Below are positions 9,061 to 19,841 of a DNA stretch of 64,000 nucleotides, piece after piece. The notes beneath the pieces are model-generated. The model worked only from the letters and a program-made list of their open reading frames with translations, was not told the DNA's origin and did not search any database. The stretch is from Mycolicibacterium hodleri. Its GTDB lineage: Bacteria; Actinomycetota; Actinomycetes; Mycobacteriales; Mycobacteriaceae. The stretch is from assembly GCF_006439015.1 (NCBI RefSeq), contig NZ_RCZG01000003.1, positions 311,278 through 375,277 of the forward strand, written 5' to 3'. Position 1 is the first letter of the stretch, and every line of letters begins with the position of its first letter. Made by a program: the position numbers and the translations under genes.

Positions 9061-10936
9061 TCGTGTCGGTGGGCTTGATCGGAGTGCCCGCCGGCGGATC
9101 CTGGGTGACGACCCCGTTGGTGGGCACGCCGCTGTTCTGCGAGTTGGGGAGCTTCACGAAGTTGCTACCAATGTTCTGCCAGCCCAGATTCTGCAGGAGG
9201 GGCGAGGCATCGTCCCAGAACTTGCCCCTCAGGTCGGGCATCGTGAACTGGTTCCCTGCCGACACCTTCACCTGAATTGGGGTGTCCACCGCGACGATGT
9301 CACCCGCGGGCGGCACGGTACCCAGGACCTGCCCCTGAGTCGATCTGAGAGCGTCGACCTGGATCGGGATCGGAGGGGCGGTGAACTCACTCGCCGCGAG
9401 GATCGCGGTCGCCTCGTCGAGGGTGCGTCCCTTCACGTCCGGAACCGGCTTGGTGTTCGGGCCGCTGCCCACGACGATCGTGATCACGTTGGTGATGGCC
9501 GACGTCGAGTTGGCAAGGGGGTTGGTCGCCAGCACGCGGTCCTTCTGCTCCGGTGTCGACGCCGACTGTGACTGCTGGAACCTGGCGAAGCCGGCGTCCT
9601 TGAGCTTGTTCACGCATTCGGCATAGGTGAGGTTCATCGCGCAGTCCGGCACCTCGGCCTGCTGCGGACCGGTCGACACATTGATGGTGATCTGGTCGTC
9701 CCTGGCCGCGGCCGTGTTGGCGGCGGGGGTGGTACCGATGACCTGCCCGACCTGAACCTCGGAATCCGGCTGCTGGTTGCGCACGGTCTTGAAGCCCAGG
9801 TTCTGCAGGGCGACGACGGCTTCGTCGTACCCCTGGCCGCGCAGGTTGGGTATCTGAACGTCTCGCGGATTGCTGTTGACCATGTTCAGCGCAACGGTCA
9901 CGACGACGGTCAGCACCGCCAGCACTGCCACGACGGCGAACCATCGGCCGATGGCCGGATTGCGCTGCCTCGGCGGCACGTAGGTCGGCTGATGCGCCGG
10001 ATACCGATCAGTCGGTTGGGTCCGGCCGTTGGACGGACCCGCCGACAGCAGCGACGTCCGCTCTGCGTCGGTGAACACCTTCGGAGCCTCGGGCGCCTCG
10101 CCGCTGTGCACCCGGACCAGGTCGGTGCGCATCTCGGCCGCCGTTTGATACCGGTTGTCGGGATTCTTCGCCAACGCCTTGAGCACCACGGCGTCGAGCC
10201 CGGGTGAGAGCGCTGGATTGCGGTCCGAGGGCGGCACCGGGTCCTCGCGTACGTGTTGGTAGGCCACGGCGACGGGAGAGTCCCCGACGAACGGGGGGTC
10301 GCCGGTGAGCACCTCGTAGAGCACGCAGCCCAGTGAATACACGTCCGAACGAGCGTCCACTTTCTCGCCACGGGCCTGCTCGGGCGAGAGGTACTGGGCG
10401 GTGCCGATGACGGCAGAGGTCTGGGTGACCGGGTTGGAGGCGTCGGCGAGCGCCTTGGCGATGCCGAAGTCCATCACCTTCACCGCGCCGCCCTTGCTGA
10501 TCATGATGTTGGCGGGCTTGACGTCGCGGTGGATAGTGCCGTGCTGGTGGCTGAAGTTCAGCGCCTGGCAGGCGTCGGCGATGATCTCGATGGCGCGGCG
10601 CGGCTCGATCGGTCCGTCGTTGTGCACGATGTCGCGCAGCGTGACGCCGTCGACGTACTCCATCACGATGTACGGCAACGGCCCGTTGGCGGTCTCGGCC
10701 TCACCGGTGTCGTACACCGCGACGATCGCCGGGTGGTTCAGAGCGGCGGCGTTCTGCGCCTCCCGACGGAAGCGAAGGTAGAAGCTGGGATCGCGGGCGA
10801 GATCCGCGCGCAGCACCTTCACCGCGACATCGCGGTGCAACCGCACGTCGCGTGCCATGTGGACCTCCGACATGCCGCCGAATCCGAGGATCTCCCCCAG
10901 TTCGTAGCGGTCGGACAGGTGTTGGGGCGTGGTCAT
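9038..10936 (-). CDS. pknB: Ser/Thr protein kinase PknB with four PASTA domains
   Basis: 632 residues. Kinase domain ~11-275: Gly-rich loop LGFGGMSEV, Lys40 in [16 protein letters not shown] catalytic loop, DFG, and an activation loop with [13 protein letters not shown] whose threonines correspond to the autophosphorylation sites. A Pro-rich juxtamembrane linker leads to one transmembrane helix ([21 protein letters not shown], ~335-355), then four extracellular PASTA repeats that bind muropeptides/lipid II. PknB controls peptidoglycan synthesis and growth in mycobacteria. It is the last gene of the six-gene unit and overlaps the pknA stop by 4 bp. Confidence 0.98.
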   Translation of the reverse strand: MTTPQHLSDRYELGEILGFGGMSEVHMARDVRLHRDVAVKVLRADLARDPSFYLRFRREAQNAAALNHPAIVAVYDTGEAETANGPLPYIVMEYVDGVTLRDIVHNDGPIEPRRAIEIIADACQALNFSHQHGTIHRDVKPANIMISKGGAVKVMDFGIAKALADASNPVTQTSAVIGTAQYLSPEQARGEKVDARSDVYSLGCVLYEVLTGDPPFVGDSPVAVAYQHVREDPVPPSDRNPALSPGLDAVVLKALAKNPDNRYQTAAEMRTDLVRVHSGEAPEAPKVFTDAERTSLLSAGPSNGRTQPTDRYPAHQPTYVPPRQRNPAIGRWFAVVAVLAVLTVVVTVALNMVNSNPRDVQIPNLRGQGYDEAVVALQNLGFKTVRNQQPDSEVQVGQVIGTTPAANTAAARDDQITINVSTGPQQAEVPDCAMNLTYAECVNKLKDAGFARFQQSQSASTPEQKDRVLATNPLANSTSAITNVITIVVGSGPNTKPVPDVKGRTLDEATAILAASEFTAPPIPIQVDALRSTQGQVLGTVPPAGDIVAVDTPIQVKVSAGNQFTMPDLRGKFWDDASPLLQNLGWQNIGSNFVKLPNSQNSGVPTNGVVTQDPPAGTPIKPTDTITLSFAQ

Positions 10937-12165
10937 CGGTATGTCTGCTCTACGGCTAGTGGCGGGAGTGCCTCGGTGCCTACGCCGGGCGCGGGCATGG
11001 CGCCCGGCGTCGCAGGCACCACCGTCGTGCTGGTTTCGGTGGACGGACTCGGCTTCTGGTCCTTGCGGTCCTGCACGTTGAGGACCATGAGGATGGCGAT
11101 GATGATCGCGAGTGCCCCTAGCACGCCGGCCGCCCAGAGCAGCGCGCGTTGGCCGGCGGAGAACGTCCGCTTCGGGGGCGGGGTGCGGTGGCTGCCCGTC
11201 GGCGGCCGAGGACGGCCGTAGTCGGTCGACGGGCGGCCATAGTCGGGCACGGCGCGGGTCTGTGCCGTCGAGGGAATGGCGGCAGGGGTGGCCCGGCCGA
11301 TGGTCGGCGCGTGATTGGGTCGCGGTGGCCTGCGTCCGGCGCGCACGGCAGCAACGGCGTCGGCGAACGCACCGCCCGTGCGGTAGCGGTGTCCGGGCTC
11401 CTTGAGGAGGCTGATCTCGATGAGCTCGCGGACGTTCGGCGGGATGTCGGCGGGCAGGGGAGCGGGCTGCTCCTTGATGTGCTTCATCGCGACCGTCAGT
11501 GCGCCCTCACCGATGAACGGGCGCCGACCCGCCACCGATTCGTAGCCTACGACGCCGAGGGAGTAGACGTCGCTGGCGGCCGTGGCGTCGCGACCAAGGG
11601 CCTGCTCCGGCGCGATGTACTGAGCCGTGCCCATGACCATTCCGGTCTGGGTCACCGGCGCGGCGTCGACTGCCTTGGCGATGCCGAAGTCGGTGAGCTT
11701 CACCTGGCCGGTCGGTGTGATCAGGATGTTGCCCGGCTTCACATCGCGGTGCACCAGCCCGGCGGTATGCGCGACCTGCAACGCCCGCCCCGTCTGCTCC
11801 AGCATGTCCAGTGCGTGGCGCAACGACAGCCGTCCCGTGCGCTTCAGCACGGAGTTCAGCGGCTCCCCGGTGACCATCTCCATCACCAGGTAGGCGGTGC
11901 GGCCGGCGTCGTCGAGTTCGGTCTCCCCGTAGTCGTACACGCTCGCGATGCCGGGATGGTTCAGCATGGCCACGATGCGCGCCTCGGCGCGGAACCGCTC
12001 CACGAACTCGGGGTCCGACGAGAACTCGGCCTTCAGAACCTTGATGGCGACGATGCGGCCCAGTCGCGTGTCCTGACCCTCCCAGACCTGGCCCATGCCG
12101 CCGGTGGCGATGAGCCGCTGAAGTCGGTAGCGGTCGGACAGCGTCACTCCGACGCGCGCGCTCAT
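10933..12165 (-). CDS. pknA: Ser/Thr protein kinase PknA
   Basis: 410 residues from the ATG that overlaps the pbpA stop (ATGA); the frame runs far upstream but that part is a shadow of pbpA. Kinase domain ~11-275: ATGGMGQVW loop, Lys42 in [38 protein letters not shown] activation loop. A Pro/Arg-rich linker and one transmembrane helix ([21 protein letters not shown]) follow, with a short extracytoplasmic tail and no PASTA domains. PknA phosphorylates division and wall enzymes together with PknB; PstP reverses both. Confidence 0.98.
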   Translation of the reverse strand: MSARVGVTLSDRYRLQRLIATGGMGQVWEGQDTRLGRIVAIKVLKAEFSSDPEFVERFRAEARIVAMLNHPGIASVYDYGETELDDAGRTAYLVMEMVTGEPLNSVLKRTGRLSLRHALDMLEQTGRALQVAHTAGLVHRDVKPGNILITPTGQVKLTDFGIAKAVDAAPVTQTGMVMGTAQYIAPEQALGRDATAASDVYSLGVVGYESVAGRRPFIGEGALTVAMKHIKEQPAPLPADIPPNVRELIEISLLKEPGHRYRTGGAFADAVAAVRAGRRPPRPNHAPTIGRATPAAIPSTAQTRAVPDYGRPSTDYGRPRPPTGSHRTPPPKRTFSAGQRALLWAAGVLGALAIIIAILMVLNVQDRKDQKPSPSTETSTTVVPATPGAMPAPGVGTEALPPLAVEQTYR

Positions 12166-13640
12166 GATCCCTCCCGCAGAGCAGCCGCGATGGTCGCCCG
12201 GCCGATCGGCGCAGCGAGTGCACCACCGGTCGCGGACAATCGGTCTCCGCCATTCTCCACCAGGACCGCGATGGCGACCTTGGGCGCCTTGGCGGGCGCG
12301 AACGCGATGTACCAGGCGTGGGGCGGAGTGTTGCGGGGGTCGGAGCCATGCTCGGCCGTGCCCGTCTTGGAGGCGATCTGCACGCCTGCAATGGCGCCCG
12401 TCTGCTGGGTCACCTGCTCGGCGTCGATCATCAAGTCCGTAAGTGTAGAGGCGACCTGCGAAGACACCGCGCGGCGAAGCTCCTGGGGGCTGGTCGAGCT
12501 GATGTTGGCGAGGTCGGGGCCCTTCAGATCTTCCACCAGATAGGGCTGCATCGTCACACCGCCGTTGGCGACGGTCGCGGCGATCATCGCGTTCTGCAAC
12601 GGGGTGAGGGCGACGTCCTTCTGGCCGATGCTCGACATCCCGAGGGCCGCGGCGTCGGCGATGGGGCCGACGGTCGACCCGGCCACCTGGAGTGGGATCG
12701 GTGGGGGAGCACTGTCGAGACCGAACGCCTCGGCCGTGCTGCGCAGGGCGTCCGCACCGGTCCGGATCCCGAGGTCGACGAACGCGGTGTTGCATGACTT
12801 CGCGAAGGCGGTGCGCAACGTCGTGGTCGAGCCGCTGCCGCAGGAGGATCCGCCGTAGTTCTCCAGCGTTGCGCTGCTGTCCGGCAAGGGAATCCGTGCC
12901 GCGGCGGTCACCTGGCTGTCCGGCGTGGCGCCGTTGGCGAGCGCTGCCGCCGTGGTGATCACCTTGAACGTCGAGCCAGGGGGGTAGGTCTCCGAGATGG
13001 CCCGGTTGACGAGCGGGTTGTCGGGGTTGTCGCGCAACTGCTGCCAGGCGTCGGACTGCACGTTGCCGTCGTGCGAGGCCAGGAGATTGGCGTCATACGA
13101 CGGCGAGGACACCATGCCGAGGATCTTGCCGGTGGACGGTTCGAGCGCCACCACCGAACCCTTGCACGGACCGCCGTTGCAGCCCTTCTGCATGGCGTCC
13201 CACGCGGCCTGCTGCACCTGCGGGTTGATGGTGGTGGCGACATTCCCGCCGCGTGGGTCGCGGCCGGTGAAGAAGTCGGCGAGCCGGCGCCCGAACAGCC
13301 GCTCGTCGGAGCCGTTGAGGATGGTGTCCTCCGCGCGCTCCAACCCCGTACTGGAGTACAGCAGCGAGTAGAAACCGGTGACCGGGGCGTACGCCTGAGG
13401 GTTTGGGTAGACCCGCAGGAACCGGAAGTGCCCGTCGGTTGAGGTGGAGTAGGCGAGCAGTTGCCCGCCCGCCGATATCTGGCCGCGCTGCCGGGAGTAC
13501 TCGTCGAGAAGCACCCGCTGGTTGCGAGGATCGGAGCGCAGGCCGTCCGCCCGGAACACCTGCGTGAGCGTGGCATTGGCGAGGAGCAGCACGATCAACG
13601 CCATGATCGCGATGGAGATGCGTCGCAGTGAGGTGTTCAT
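12162..13640 (-). CDS. pbpA: penicillin-binding protein A (class B transpeptidase)
   Basis: 492 residues, matching the ~491 of mycobacterial PbpA. An N-terminal signal-anchor ([18 protein letters not shown]) precedes a dimerisation domain and the transpeptidase domain. The active-site motifs are PPGSTFK (nucleophilic Ser), KSCNTAF (SxN) and SKTGTAEHG (KTG). It crosslinks peptidoglycan in the periplasm at the septum and poles. Start and stop overlap rodA and pknA by ATGA, so the gene is translationally coupled to both and partners with RodA. Confidence 0.97.
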   Translation of the reverse strand: MNTSLRRISIAIMALIVLLLANATLTQVFRADGLRSDPRNQRVLLDEYSRQRGQISAGGQLLAYSTSTDGHFRFLRVYPNPQAYAPVTGFYSLLYSSTGLERAEDTILNGSDERLFGRRLADFFTGRDPRGGNVATTINPQVQQAAWDAMQKGCNGGPCKGSVVALEPSTGKILGMVSSPSYDANLLASHDGNVQSDAWQQLRDNPDNPLVNRAISETYPPGSTFKVITTAAALANGATPDSQVTAAARIPLPDSSATLENYGGSSCGSGSTTTLRTAFAKSCNTAFVDLGIRTGADALRSTAEAFGLDSAPPPIPLQVAGSTVGPIADAAALGMSSIGQKDVALTPLQNAMIAATVANGGVTMQPYLVEDLKGPDLANISSTSPQELRRAVSSQVASTLTDLMIDAEQVTQQTGAIAGVQIASKTGTAEHGSDPRNTPPHAWYIAFAPAKAPKVAIAVLVENGGDRLSATGGALAAPIGRATIAAALREGS

Positions 13641-15052
13641 ACGCGGCCGATCACCTCCGTGTGCGCCGAGGCGATCGGGGTGGCGTTTGGCGCCGTGGGG
13701 TTCAGGGGCTCGCGGGCGGCATGTGAAATGCGGATCAGGATGGCCAGCAGCACGTAGTTGGCGATCAGCGACGAACCGCCGTAGGACAGCCACGGCGTGG
13801 TGAGGCCCGTGAGGGGGATCAGCTTGGTGACCCCGCCGACGACGATGAATAGCTGGATGCCCAGCGTGGAGGCCAGCCCCGCCGCGAGCAGCTTGCCGAA
13901 GCTGTCGCGAACGGCGACCGCGGTCCGCAGGCCTCGAATGATGAGGATCGTGTACAGCATGAGGACGCCCGCTAACCCGACGAGGCCCAGTTCCTCACCG
14001 ATCGCGGCGATGATGAAGTCCGTCGAAGCCGCGGGCACCGTGCCAGGCTGGCCGTTGCCGAGGCCCGTGCCGAAGATGCCGCCGGTGGCGAAACTGAACA
14101 GCGACTGCACCATCTGATAGCCCGCACCATCGGGGTCGGCAAACGGATCGAGCCAGTTCTCGACTCGGACCCGGACGTGCCCGAAGAGGTGATAGGCGAT
14201 GATGCTGCCGACGGCAAACAGGGTGAGGCCCAAGAGAACCCAGCTCAGCCGGTCGGTGGCGACGTAGACGAGCACCAGGAACGAGGCGTACAGCAGCAGC
14301 GAGGTGCCCAGATCCTTCTCGAACACCATGACGCCGACGGAGGCGATCCACGCGGCCAGCAGCGGCGCCAGGTCACGCGGGCGGGGAAGGTTCATCCCGA
14401 GGAAGTGCTTGCCCGCGCTGGTGAACAGGCTGCGCTTGGACACCAGGACGGCGGCGAAGAAGATCAACAGCAGGATCTTCGAGATCTCAGCGGGCTGAAT
14501 GGAGAAGCCGTGCAAGCGAATCCAGATCTTGGCACCGTTCTCCTCCGAGATCGAACTCGGCAGGATCGCGGGGATCGCAAGGAGAATCAGCCCGACGAGG
14601 CCGCAGACGTAGCCGTACCGGGCCAACATCCGGTGGTCGGTGAGGAAGGCGACGACGACGCAGAACGCCACCACGCCGACGAGCGTCCACAGCATCTGTT
14701 GGTTGGCACTCGGGCGCTGCCCGCCATCGGAACCGATCGCACCCGCGGCCAGGTCGAGACGGTGAATCATGACCAGCCCCAAGCCATTCAGCAATGCGAC
14801 GACCGGGAGAAGCAGCGGATCCGCGTAGGGCGCGTAGCGCCGGACGGCCAGATGGGCGGCGCCGAACAGCGCTAGGTACCCGAAGGTGTACTGCGCGAGG
14901 TCCCAGCTGAGGCCCTGCTCCTGGTTGGCCTCGACGATGAGCAGCGCCACGGTGGTGATGAATGCGGCGAAGCCCAGCAGCGCCAACTCGGCATTGCGCC
15001 GGTTGGGCAGGGGTGGAACCACGGTCACTGGCGCCTGTGGCTGCGTGCTCAT
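13637..15052 (-). CDS. rodA: RodA/FtsW-family peptidoglycan polymerase
   Basis: 471 residues with 12 predicted membrane segments typical of SEDS glycosyltransferases. Signature stretches include KDLGTSLLLYASF (catalytic Asp loop), GTGLGNGQPGTVPAASTDFI and GLTTPWLSYGGSS near the end. SEDS proteins polymerise lipid II into glycan strands with a class B PBP, here PbpA. A short cytoplasmic N-terminus and a His/Thr-containing C-tail follow the mycobacterial pattern. It overlaps pstP and pbpA by 4 bp on each side. Confidence 0.97.
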   Translation of the reverse strand: MSTQPQAPVTVVPPLPNRRNAELALLGFAAFITTVALLIVEANQEQGLSWDLAQYTFGYLALFGAAHLAVRRYAPYADPLLLPVVALLNGLGLVMIHRLDLAAGAIGSDGGQRPSANQQMLWTLVGVVAFCVVVAFLTDHRMLARYGYVCGLVGLILLAIPAILPSSISEENGAKIWIRLHGFSIQPAEISKILLLIFFAAVLVSKRSLFTSAGKHFLGMNLPRPRDLAPLLAAWIASVGVMVFEKDLGTSLLLYASFLVLVYVATDRLSWVLLGLTLFAVGSIIAYHLFGHVRVRVENWLDPFADPDGAGYQMVQSLFSFATGGIFGTGLGNGQPGTVPAASTDFIIAAIGEELGLVGLAGVLMLYTILIIRGLRTAVAVRDSFGKLLAAGLASTLGIQLFIVVGGVTKLIPLTGLTTPWLSYGGSSLIANYVLLAILIRISHAAREPLNPTAPNATPIASAHTEVIGRV

Positions 15053-16545
15053 GACGCCGTCCGGCAGTCGGTGCCAGGCTTCTGCGGCGGAGGGGCAAGC
15101 GCAGTGCCGGTAGGAGTTGAAGGGGGCGGTGCCGTGACGGTGGTCGGCGCTCCTGGCGCGGTCGAACCCTCAGACGTGCTGGGCGCGGGCTGCGGTGCGG
15201 CCGAGGTGGTCGTGGGCGCCGGGGGACTGCTCGACGGTGGCGGTGCCGGGGTGGACGTCGAGGTCGTTCGTGAGGCCGCCGGTACGCAGACCGGCAGTAC
15301 CGATGACTGGCCCAGCTCCCTGAGCTGTCGAATGGCTTCGTCGAGGGTGCCGCCGGGAAGTCCAGCGGTCACCTGTGCGCGTTCGGACTGGCGCAGATCG
15401 TCGACCAAAAGCGGTTTGCAGCCGGCGCGCTTGTCGTCGACGCCGATGTTGGTAATCGAGTTGCGCGCGTCGAGGCAAGCTATCTGAAAGGGTTGCTGCA
15501 GAGGCATTCCCAGGAAACTGCCCTGTACGCCGCGCATGATGTGGACGGAGCCGTCGCGTTCGGCGACGTAGTAGTTGTTCTGGATCACCATGCGGCCGAC
15601 CGCGAGTCCGGCGAGGACCAACACCAGCAGCAGCAACGCGACGAAGATCATCCGACGGCGGGATCGCGGTTTGCGCGGCGGCGGTTCCGGCTCGGTGGCC
15701 GGGCGTTTGGCGGCCTCCAAGCGCTTCGGGTTGAAGGCGGATGCCCGGCCGGCGGCGGTGTTGGGGGGCGCACTCTGGTCGTCCCTTCCCGACACCGCAC
15801 CCGCGAGAATCGGCTGGGTCTGGCCGTACTCGTGGTCGACGACGTCGGCCACCACCACTGTCACGTTGTCGGGTCCGCCGCCTCGCAACGCCATCTCGAC
15901 GAGCCGATCGGCGCTCTCGGTGACGTTCGAAATCTGGAGGGATTCAAGGATGGTGTCGAAGCTGACCGGATCGGACAGTCCGTCGGAGCACAGCAGGTAG
16001 CGGTCACCGGCGTGTGCCTCGCGCACCGTCAGCGTGGGCTCAACTTCGTGGCCGGTCAGCGCCCGCATGATCAGGGACCGTTGCGGGTGGCTGTGTGCCT
16101 CCTCGGCGGTGATGCGCCCCTCGTCGACCAGCGTCTGGACGAAGGTGTCGTCCTTGGTGATCTGGGTGAGCTCGCCGTCGCGAAGCAGATAGCCCCGCGA
16201 GTCGCCGACGTGAACCAGGCCAAGTCTGTTTCCCGCGAACAGGATTGCGGTGAGGGTCGTGCCCATGCCCTCGAGTTCGGGATCGGCTTCGACCTGGGCG
16301 GCGATCGCCGAGTTGCCCTCGTGGACCGCGGAGTTCAGTTGGCTGAGTAGATCCCCGCCGGGTTCGTCGTCGTCGAGATGCGCGAGGGCGGCTATCACCA
16401 GCTGGGAGGCCACCTCGCCTGCGGCGTGACCGCCCATGCCGTCGGCGAGTGCGAGTAACCTCGCACCGGCGTACACCGAGTCTTCGTTGTTGGCGCGAAC
16501 GAGTCCGCGGTCGCTGCGCGCGGCGTATCGAAGGACCAGAGTCAT
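15049..16545 (-). CDS. pstP: PP2C-family Ser/Thr phosphatase PstP
   Basis: 498 residues. PPM/PP2C catalytic domain ~1-240: RANNEDS, ALADGMGGHAAGE (metal-binding Asp35), LVHVGDSRGYL, LLCSDGLSD and GGPDNVTVVVAD carry the metal-binding aspartates. One transmembrane helix (~302-322) is followed by a ~170-residue extracytoplasmic Pro/Thr-rich tail ending in PGTDCRTAS. PstP dephosphorylates PknA, PknB and their substrates. It sits between fhaB and rodA with ATGA overlaps. Confidence 0.97.
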   Translation of the reverse strand: MTLVLRYAARSDRGLVRANNEDSVYAGARLLALADGMGGHAAGEVASQLVIAALAHLDDDEPGGDLLSQLNSAVHEGNSAIAAQVEADPELEGMGTTLTAILFAGNRLGLVHVGDSRGYLLRDGELTQITKDDTFVQTLVDEGRITAEEAHSHPQRSLIMRALTGHEVEPTLTVREAHAGDRYLLCSDGLSDPVSFDTILESLQISNVTESADRLVEMALRGGGPDNVTVVVADVVDHEYGQTQPILAGAVSGRDDQSAPPNTAAGRASAFNPKRLEAAKRPATEPEPPPRKPRSRRRMIFVALLLLVLVLAGLAVGRMVIQNNYYVAERDGSVHIMRGVQGSFLGMPLQQPFQIACLDARNSITNIGVDDKRAGCKPLLVDDLRQSERAQVTAGLPGGTLDEAIRQLRELGQSSVLPVCVPAASRTTSTSTPAPPPSSSPPAPTTTSAAPQPAPSTSEGSTAPGAPTTVTAPPPSTPTGTALAPPPQKPGTDCRTAS

Positions 16546-17012
16546 GGGCGCAGCTCGATCACCGTTTTGCCGATTCGCACCGGCGTTCCCATCGGAACCC
16601 TTACCGCCGTCGTCACCTTCGCCCTGTCAAGGTATGTACCGTTGGTCGATCCTAGGTCCTCGACATACCATTCGGACCCCCGCGGGGAGAGCCTCGCGTG
16701 CCGTGTCGACGAGTAGTCGTCGGTCAGCACCAGCGTGGAGTCGTCGGCCCGCCCGATGAGCACGGGCTGAGCGCCCAGCTGAATCCGGGTTCCCGTGAGC
16801 GCCCCCTCGGTCACCACCAGCTGGCGGGGGGTGTTGCGCGCCTGCCCACGGCTTGGCAGCAGCGTGCCGCGCAGCGCAAGCCCACGCTTGACCATCACGG
16901 CGCCCGTCGGAGCGTAGATGTCGGTGCGCAGGATGCGGAGCACGGACCAGATGAAGAGCCACAGCAGCAGCAGGAAACCGACGCGTGTCAGCTGCAGAAC
17001 TATCCCCTGCAT
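16542..17012 (-). CDS. fhaB: FHA-domain protein FhaB (FipA)
   Basis: 156 residues. The N-terminal transmembrane helix (VGFLLLLWLFIWSVLRIL) is followed by a cytoplasmic linker and an FHA domain ~75-155 with the phosphothreonine-binding signature GRADDSTL, SSTRHARL and DLGSTNGTYL. FhaB binds phosphothreonines on PknA/PknB targets, including FtsZ- and FtsQ-linked division proteins in M. tuberculosis. It is first in the ATGA-coupled block down to pknB; a 184-bp gap separates it from fhaA, and transcription may continue from there. Confidence 0.96.
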   Translation of the reverse strand: MQGIVLQLTRVGFLLLLWLFIWSVLRILRTDIYAPTGAVMVKRGLALRGTLLPSRGQARNTPRQLVVTEGALTGTRIQLGAQPVLIGRADDSTLVLTDDYSSTRHARLSPRGSEWYVEDLGSTNGTYLDRAKVTTAVRVPMGTPVRIGKTVIELRP

Positions 17013-17196
17013 CTGACGTCCTCTCCGTCACCGTCGCGATGTCGCCGTGTCGGCGCCACCGCGCCGCCTCGCGGCCTGCGGCGCGACCGACCGTGTGCAG
17101 GTTCGGCCGCCGTCGGCACCGTCACGATACTTGGGCCGCTAACGGAAGGGTGGCCGACGCATCGGCTTGGCCTCAAGCCGTCACCAGCCGGTGCCC

Positions 17197-18687
17197 TCAG
17201 TGAACGCGGACGATGATCTCGGAGTGGCCCAGGCGGATGGTGTCGCCGTCGGCCAGCTGCCATTCCTGGACCGGCGCGTTGTTGACCGTCGTGCCGTTCG
17301 TGGAGTTCAGGTCGGAGAGCAGGGCAACTTGCCCGTCCCAGCGGATCTCCAGGTGACGACGCGACACGCCGGTGTCCGGTAGCCGGAACTGAGCGTCCTG
17401 GCCGCGGCCGATGACATTGGCGCCCTCGCGTAGCTGGTAGGTACGGCCACTGCCGTCGTCCAGTTGCAGGGTCACGTTGGCACCGGCGGTGCCGTAACCG
17501 CCCGCGGCACCGTAGCCGGAGGCGGGCGCCGCCGCAGGCGGCTGACCGTAGTCGTATCCGGGCTGGCCGTAGCCCTGTTCGCCAGCGGGCTGGCCGTAGC
17601 CCTGGTCGCCGGCGGGCTGGCCGTAGCCTTGTTCGCCGGCGGGTTGGCCGGCGGGTTGGCCGGCGGGTTGGCCGTAGCCCTGGGGCGCCGCCGGATCGCC
17701 GTAGCGACCGTAGTCGGGCTGCCCATAGTCGGGCCTGCCGTACGACTGGCCGCCGTAGCCACCCTGGTCGGGATAACCGCCCTGGTCGGGGTATGCCGGC
17801 CGCGGAGGCTCGGGCCGAGACTCGGGGCGGCCGTAGTCCTCATTGCGCGGAGCCCCCTGGCGGCCGTAGTCGTAGCCGCCCGGCTCGCCGTAGCCACCCG
17901 GTCCCCCCGCGGGTGGACCGTACCCGGGAGGTGGCTGCCGGTAGCCCTGGTCGGGGTAACCGCCGCCTGCGGGTGGGCCGTATCCGGCGGGGGGCCGCTG
18001 GTCGTACGTGGGGGGCGGGTAACCCTGTTCCTGATATCCGCCGCGGTCGGGGTAGCCACCCTGCTCCGGGTAGCCGCCGCCCTGCTGAGGAGGTTGACCC
18101 GGACCCTGGCCTGGCGGATAACCACCCTCGGGCGCCGGCGGGTACGAGGCACGGGCCTCGTCGCCCTGGCGGCCGTAGTCGTAATAGTCGTCGCCTGGCT
18201 GCGCTGGCCCCTGGCCGCCGCCACGGTAGCTCGGGTTGTCGGTCATCGGTGCAACTCCTGGTTCTGCGGGGTGAGCACGGTCTGGGGGTGCAGGGGCGCT
18301 TCCGCCGCTGGTCGAGTCTGGGTTGACCGTTCCACGGGTGCGAAACTGGCCGATGTGCAACTGCGGTGACGCTTCGAATCCAACGACCACATCACCATAC
18401 GTTTGCCACCCTTGGTCACGGATGTATCCCTCCAGGTATCGGGCAAAAGTCGTCGGTGTGAGGTCGGGGTCCGCACGGACCTTTTGAAGGTCGGATGCAC
18501 TGAGGGTAATGACGTAGTCGTTAGGGGCCAAAATTCGCCCGCCGCCAACGTCCCGCGCACCGGCGTCCGCTTCGCGCTGCAGGATGCCCTCGACTTCCTG
18601 CGGAACGATGGAGCCGCCGAAGACACGGGCGAAGGTGTCACCGACGGTGGACTCGAGCTTGCGCTCGAAACGGTCGACCAGTCCCAT
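17197..18687 (-). CDS. fhaA: FHA-domain protein FhaA with Gly/Tyr/Pro-rich linker
   Basis: 496 residues from ATG with [21 protein letters not shown], the conserved FhaA start; the frame upstream crosses tRNA-Leu and is not coding. N-terminal DUF3662 domain (~1-130), a ~270-residue low-complexity linker rich in YGQP, GGYPDQ and YGRP repeats, then a C-terminal FHA domain ([29 protein letters not shown]). FhaA binds phosphorylated MviN/MurJ pseudokinase and restrains wall synthesis in mycobacteria. A GGTGAG ribosome site is 4-5 bp upstream. Confidence 0.96.
   Translation of the reverse strand: MGLVDRFERKLESTVGDTFARVFGGSIVPQEVEGILQREADAGARDVGGGRILAPNDYVITLSASDLQKVRADPDLTPTTFARYLEGYIRDQGWQTYGDVVVGFEASPQLHIGQFRTRGTVNPDSTSGGSAPAPPDRAHPAEPGVAPMTDNPSYRGGGQGPAQPGDDYYDYGRQGDEARASYPPAPEGGYPPGQGPGQPPQQGGGYPEQGGYPDRGGYQEQGYPPPTYDQRPPAGYGPPAGGGYPDQGYRQPPPGYGPPAGGPGGYGEPGGYDYGRQGAPRNEDYGRPESRPEPPRPAYPDQGGYPDQGGYGGQSYGRPDYGQPDYGRYGDPAAPQGYGQPAGQPAGQPAGEQGYGQPAGDQGYGQPAGEQGYGQPGYDYGQPPAAAPASGYGAAGGYGTAGANVTLQLDDGSGRTYQLREGANVIGRGQDAQFRLPDTGVSRRHLEIRWDGQVALLSDLNSTNGTTVNNAPVQEWQLADGDTIRLGHSEIIVRVH
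17575..17691. repeat. tandem repeats inside fhaA linker
   Basis: Two 27-bp units (17575-17601 and 17602-17628) and a third, expanded one containing three 12-bp GGCGGGTTGGCC copies encode QGYGQPAG(D/E)-type and QPAG repeats. All units keep the reading frame (multiples of 3), so copy number can change linker length without breaking the protein. Confidence 0.8.
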
Positions 18688-18924
18688 CTCACCGCCTGCC
18701 TCGCTGTTCGTCGTAGTAGGTCGCGCTCGACACAGTCGGAGAGCCTGCGTGTCGCGGGCCCCGACGCCTGTACGCATGCTATCGGCCAAGTACGTGTGAA
18801 CGTGACCATCAGTTCTCTGAGAATCGAATCGCGGCAGGTCAGGGCGGTAGGCGGCATCGCGCCTGGGCCCAACTGCAGGGTTGGGGAGTGGGGCCGAGCG
18901 CGTGATAGTCTCTCCCGGTTGTCG

Positions 18925-19007
18925 GGGCGAGTGGCGGAATGGCAGACGCGCTGGCTTCAGGTGCCAGTGTCCTTCGGGACGTGGGGGTTCAAGTCCCCCT
19001 TCGCCCA
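18925..19007 (+). tRNA. leuT: tRNA-Leu (CAG)
   Basis: 83-nt class II tRNA: acceptor GGGCGAG/TTCGCCC (one G-T pair), anticodon stem CTGGC/GCCAG around TTCAGGT (anticodon CAG), long variable arm TGTCCTTCGGGACGT, T-arm GGGGG TTCAAGT CCCCC, discriminator A. The position upstream of fhaA on the opposite strand is the mycobacterial leuT site. Confidence 0.97.
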
Positions 19008-19038
19008 CAATGAGCGGTTCTACGTAATCGCCGCACAG

Positions 19039-19068
19039 AGGTCACGAACTCTTCGGGGTTCGTGACCT
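19039..19068 (+). terminator. intrinsic terminator of tRNA-Leu
   Basis: Perfect 11-bp stem AGGTCACGAAC / GTTCGTGACCT with an 8-nt loop containing CTTCGG, followed by TTGTCGTTT, 32 bp after the tRNA. This is a classical hairpin plus T-rich tail. Confidence 0.85.
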
Positions 19069-19182
19069 TTGTCGTTTCCAGAGGCGTCGTCGGGGGCGAA
19101 GCGGTCTGGCCCCCGCTGCTGAGTTCGCCCGGGGCGCGATGGCGTTCAATGTAAGTCCCGGCAACATCGACAGGAGGCCGCG

Positions 19183-19818
19183 TTGAGCACCCCACGACGA
19201 CGGTCGACCGACACCTACCACCACGGCAATCTTCGGACGGCATTGCTCGAGCACGCCGTGGAACTGGCCAGGGTCGGCGGGCCGGATGCGGTCAAGCTGC
19301 GGGACGTGCAGCGATTGGCCGGGGTGAGCAACTCGGCCGCGTACCGCCATTATTCCGACCGCCATGCGCTCCTGGGGGCGGTGACCGAGGTGGCCCAGAC
19401 CCGGCTGGCCGACCAGATGACGGCGACGATCAGCCGCGTGCCCGACGACGGACCCCGCGAGAGCAGGGCGCTCGCTCGCCTGCGCGCCACCGGACAGGCC
19501 TACGTCGAATTCGCGCTCGCCGAACCCGGGCTGTTCCGTACGGCCTTCGCCTTCGACCCGCTGGCGGGCGCCCAGTCCGAGGTACCCACCACTGGCGAAC
19601 GCCATCCGTTTCAGATCCTGGTCCGGTGCATCGACGACGTCGTGGCAGCGGGGATCCTCTCGCCAGATCGTCGTGACGGTCTCGACGAAGCGGCCTGGGC
19701 AGCGGTGCACGGCCTCGCGACGCTGTTGCTGGATGGACCGCTGGGCGATCTCGAACCGGCCCGCCGACAGCTGATCATCGACCGGCTGCTCGACACCATC
19801 GAGGTCGGGCTCGCCTAA
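19183..19818 (+). CDS. TetR/AcrR-family repressor
   Basis: 211 residues; TTG start supported by AGGAGG 5 bp upstream. The N-terminal helix-turn-helix (~25-65) includes VKLRDVQRLAGVSNSAAYRHYSDRHALL. The C-terminal TetR_C/WHG-type ligand domain follows (LAEPGLFRTAFAFDP, AAWAAVHGLATLLLDGPL). It stands 90 bp before the MFS gene on the same strand, with two matching palindromic sites in between, so it most likely represses that exporter-SDR unit in response to an unknown ligand. Confidence 0.92.
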   Translation: MSTPRRRSTDTYHHGNLRTALLEHAVELARVGGPDAVKLRDVQRLAGVSNSAAYRHYSDRHALLGAVTEVAQTRLADQMTATISRVPDDGPRESRALARLRATGQAYVEFALAEPGLFRTAFAFDPLAGAQSEVPTTGERHPFQILVRCIDDVVAAGILSPDRRDGLDEAAWAAVHGLATLLLDGPLGDLEPARRQLIIDRLLDTIEVGLA

Positions 19819-19841
19819 GCCGGGAACGCCTTCCCGCTCAC

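Noticed and set aside
12166..12795. 210-codon N-terminal extension of PknA
   Set aside because: It is an out-of-frame shadow of pbpA; the ATG at 12165 overlaps the pbpA stop and matches the PknA start.
15493..16350. 285-codon + strand ORF opposite pstP
   Set aside because: Antisense shadow of the PP2C catalytic domain; no motif or ribosome site.
17560..17700. Possible CRISPR-like array
   Set aside because: The repeats are in-frame coding repeats of fhaA without unique spacers.
18688..19008. N-terminal extension of FhaA
   Set aside because: It runs through tRNA-Leu and has no family similarity; FhaA starts at 18687 with GLVDRFERK.
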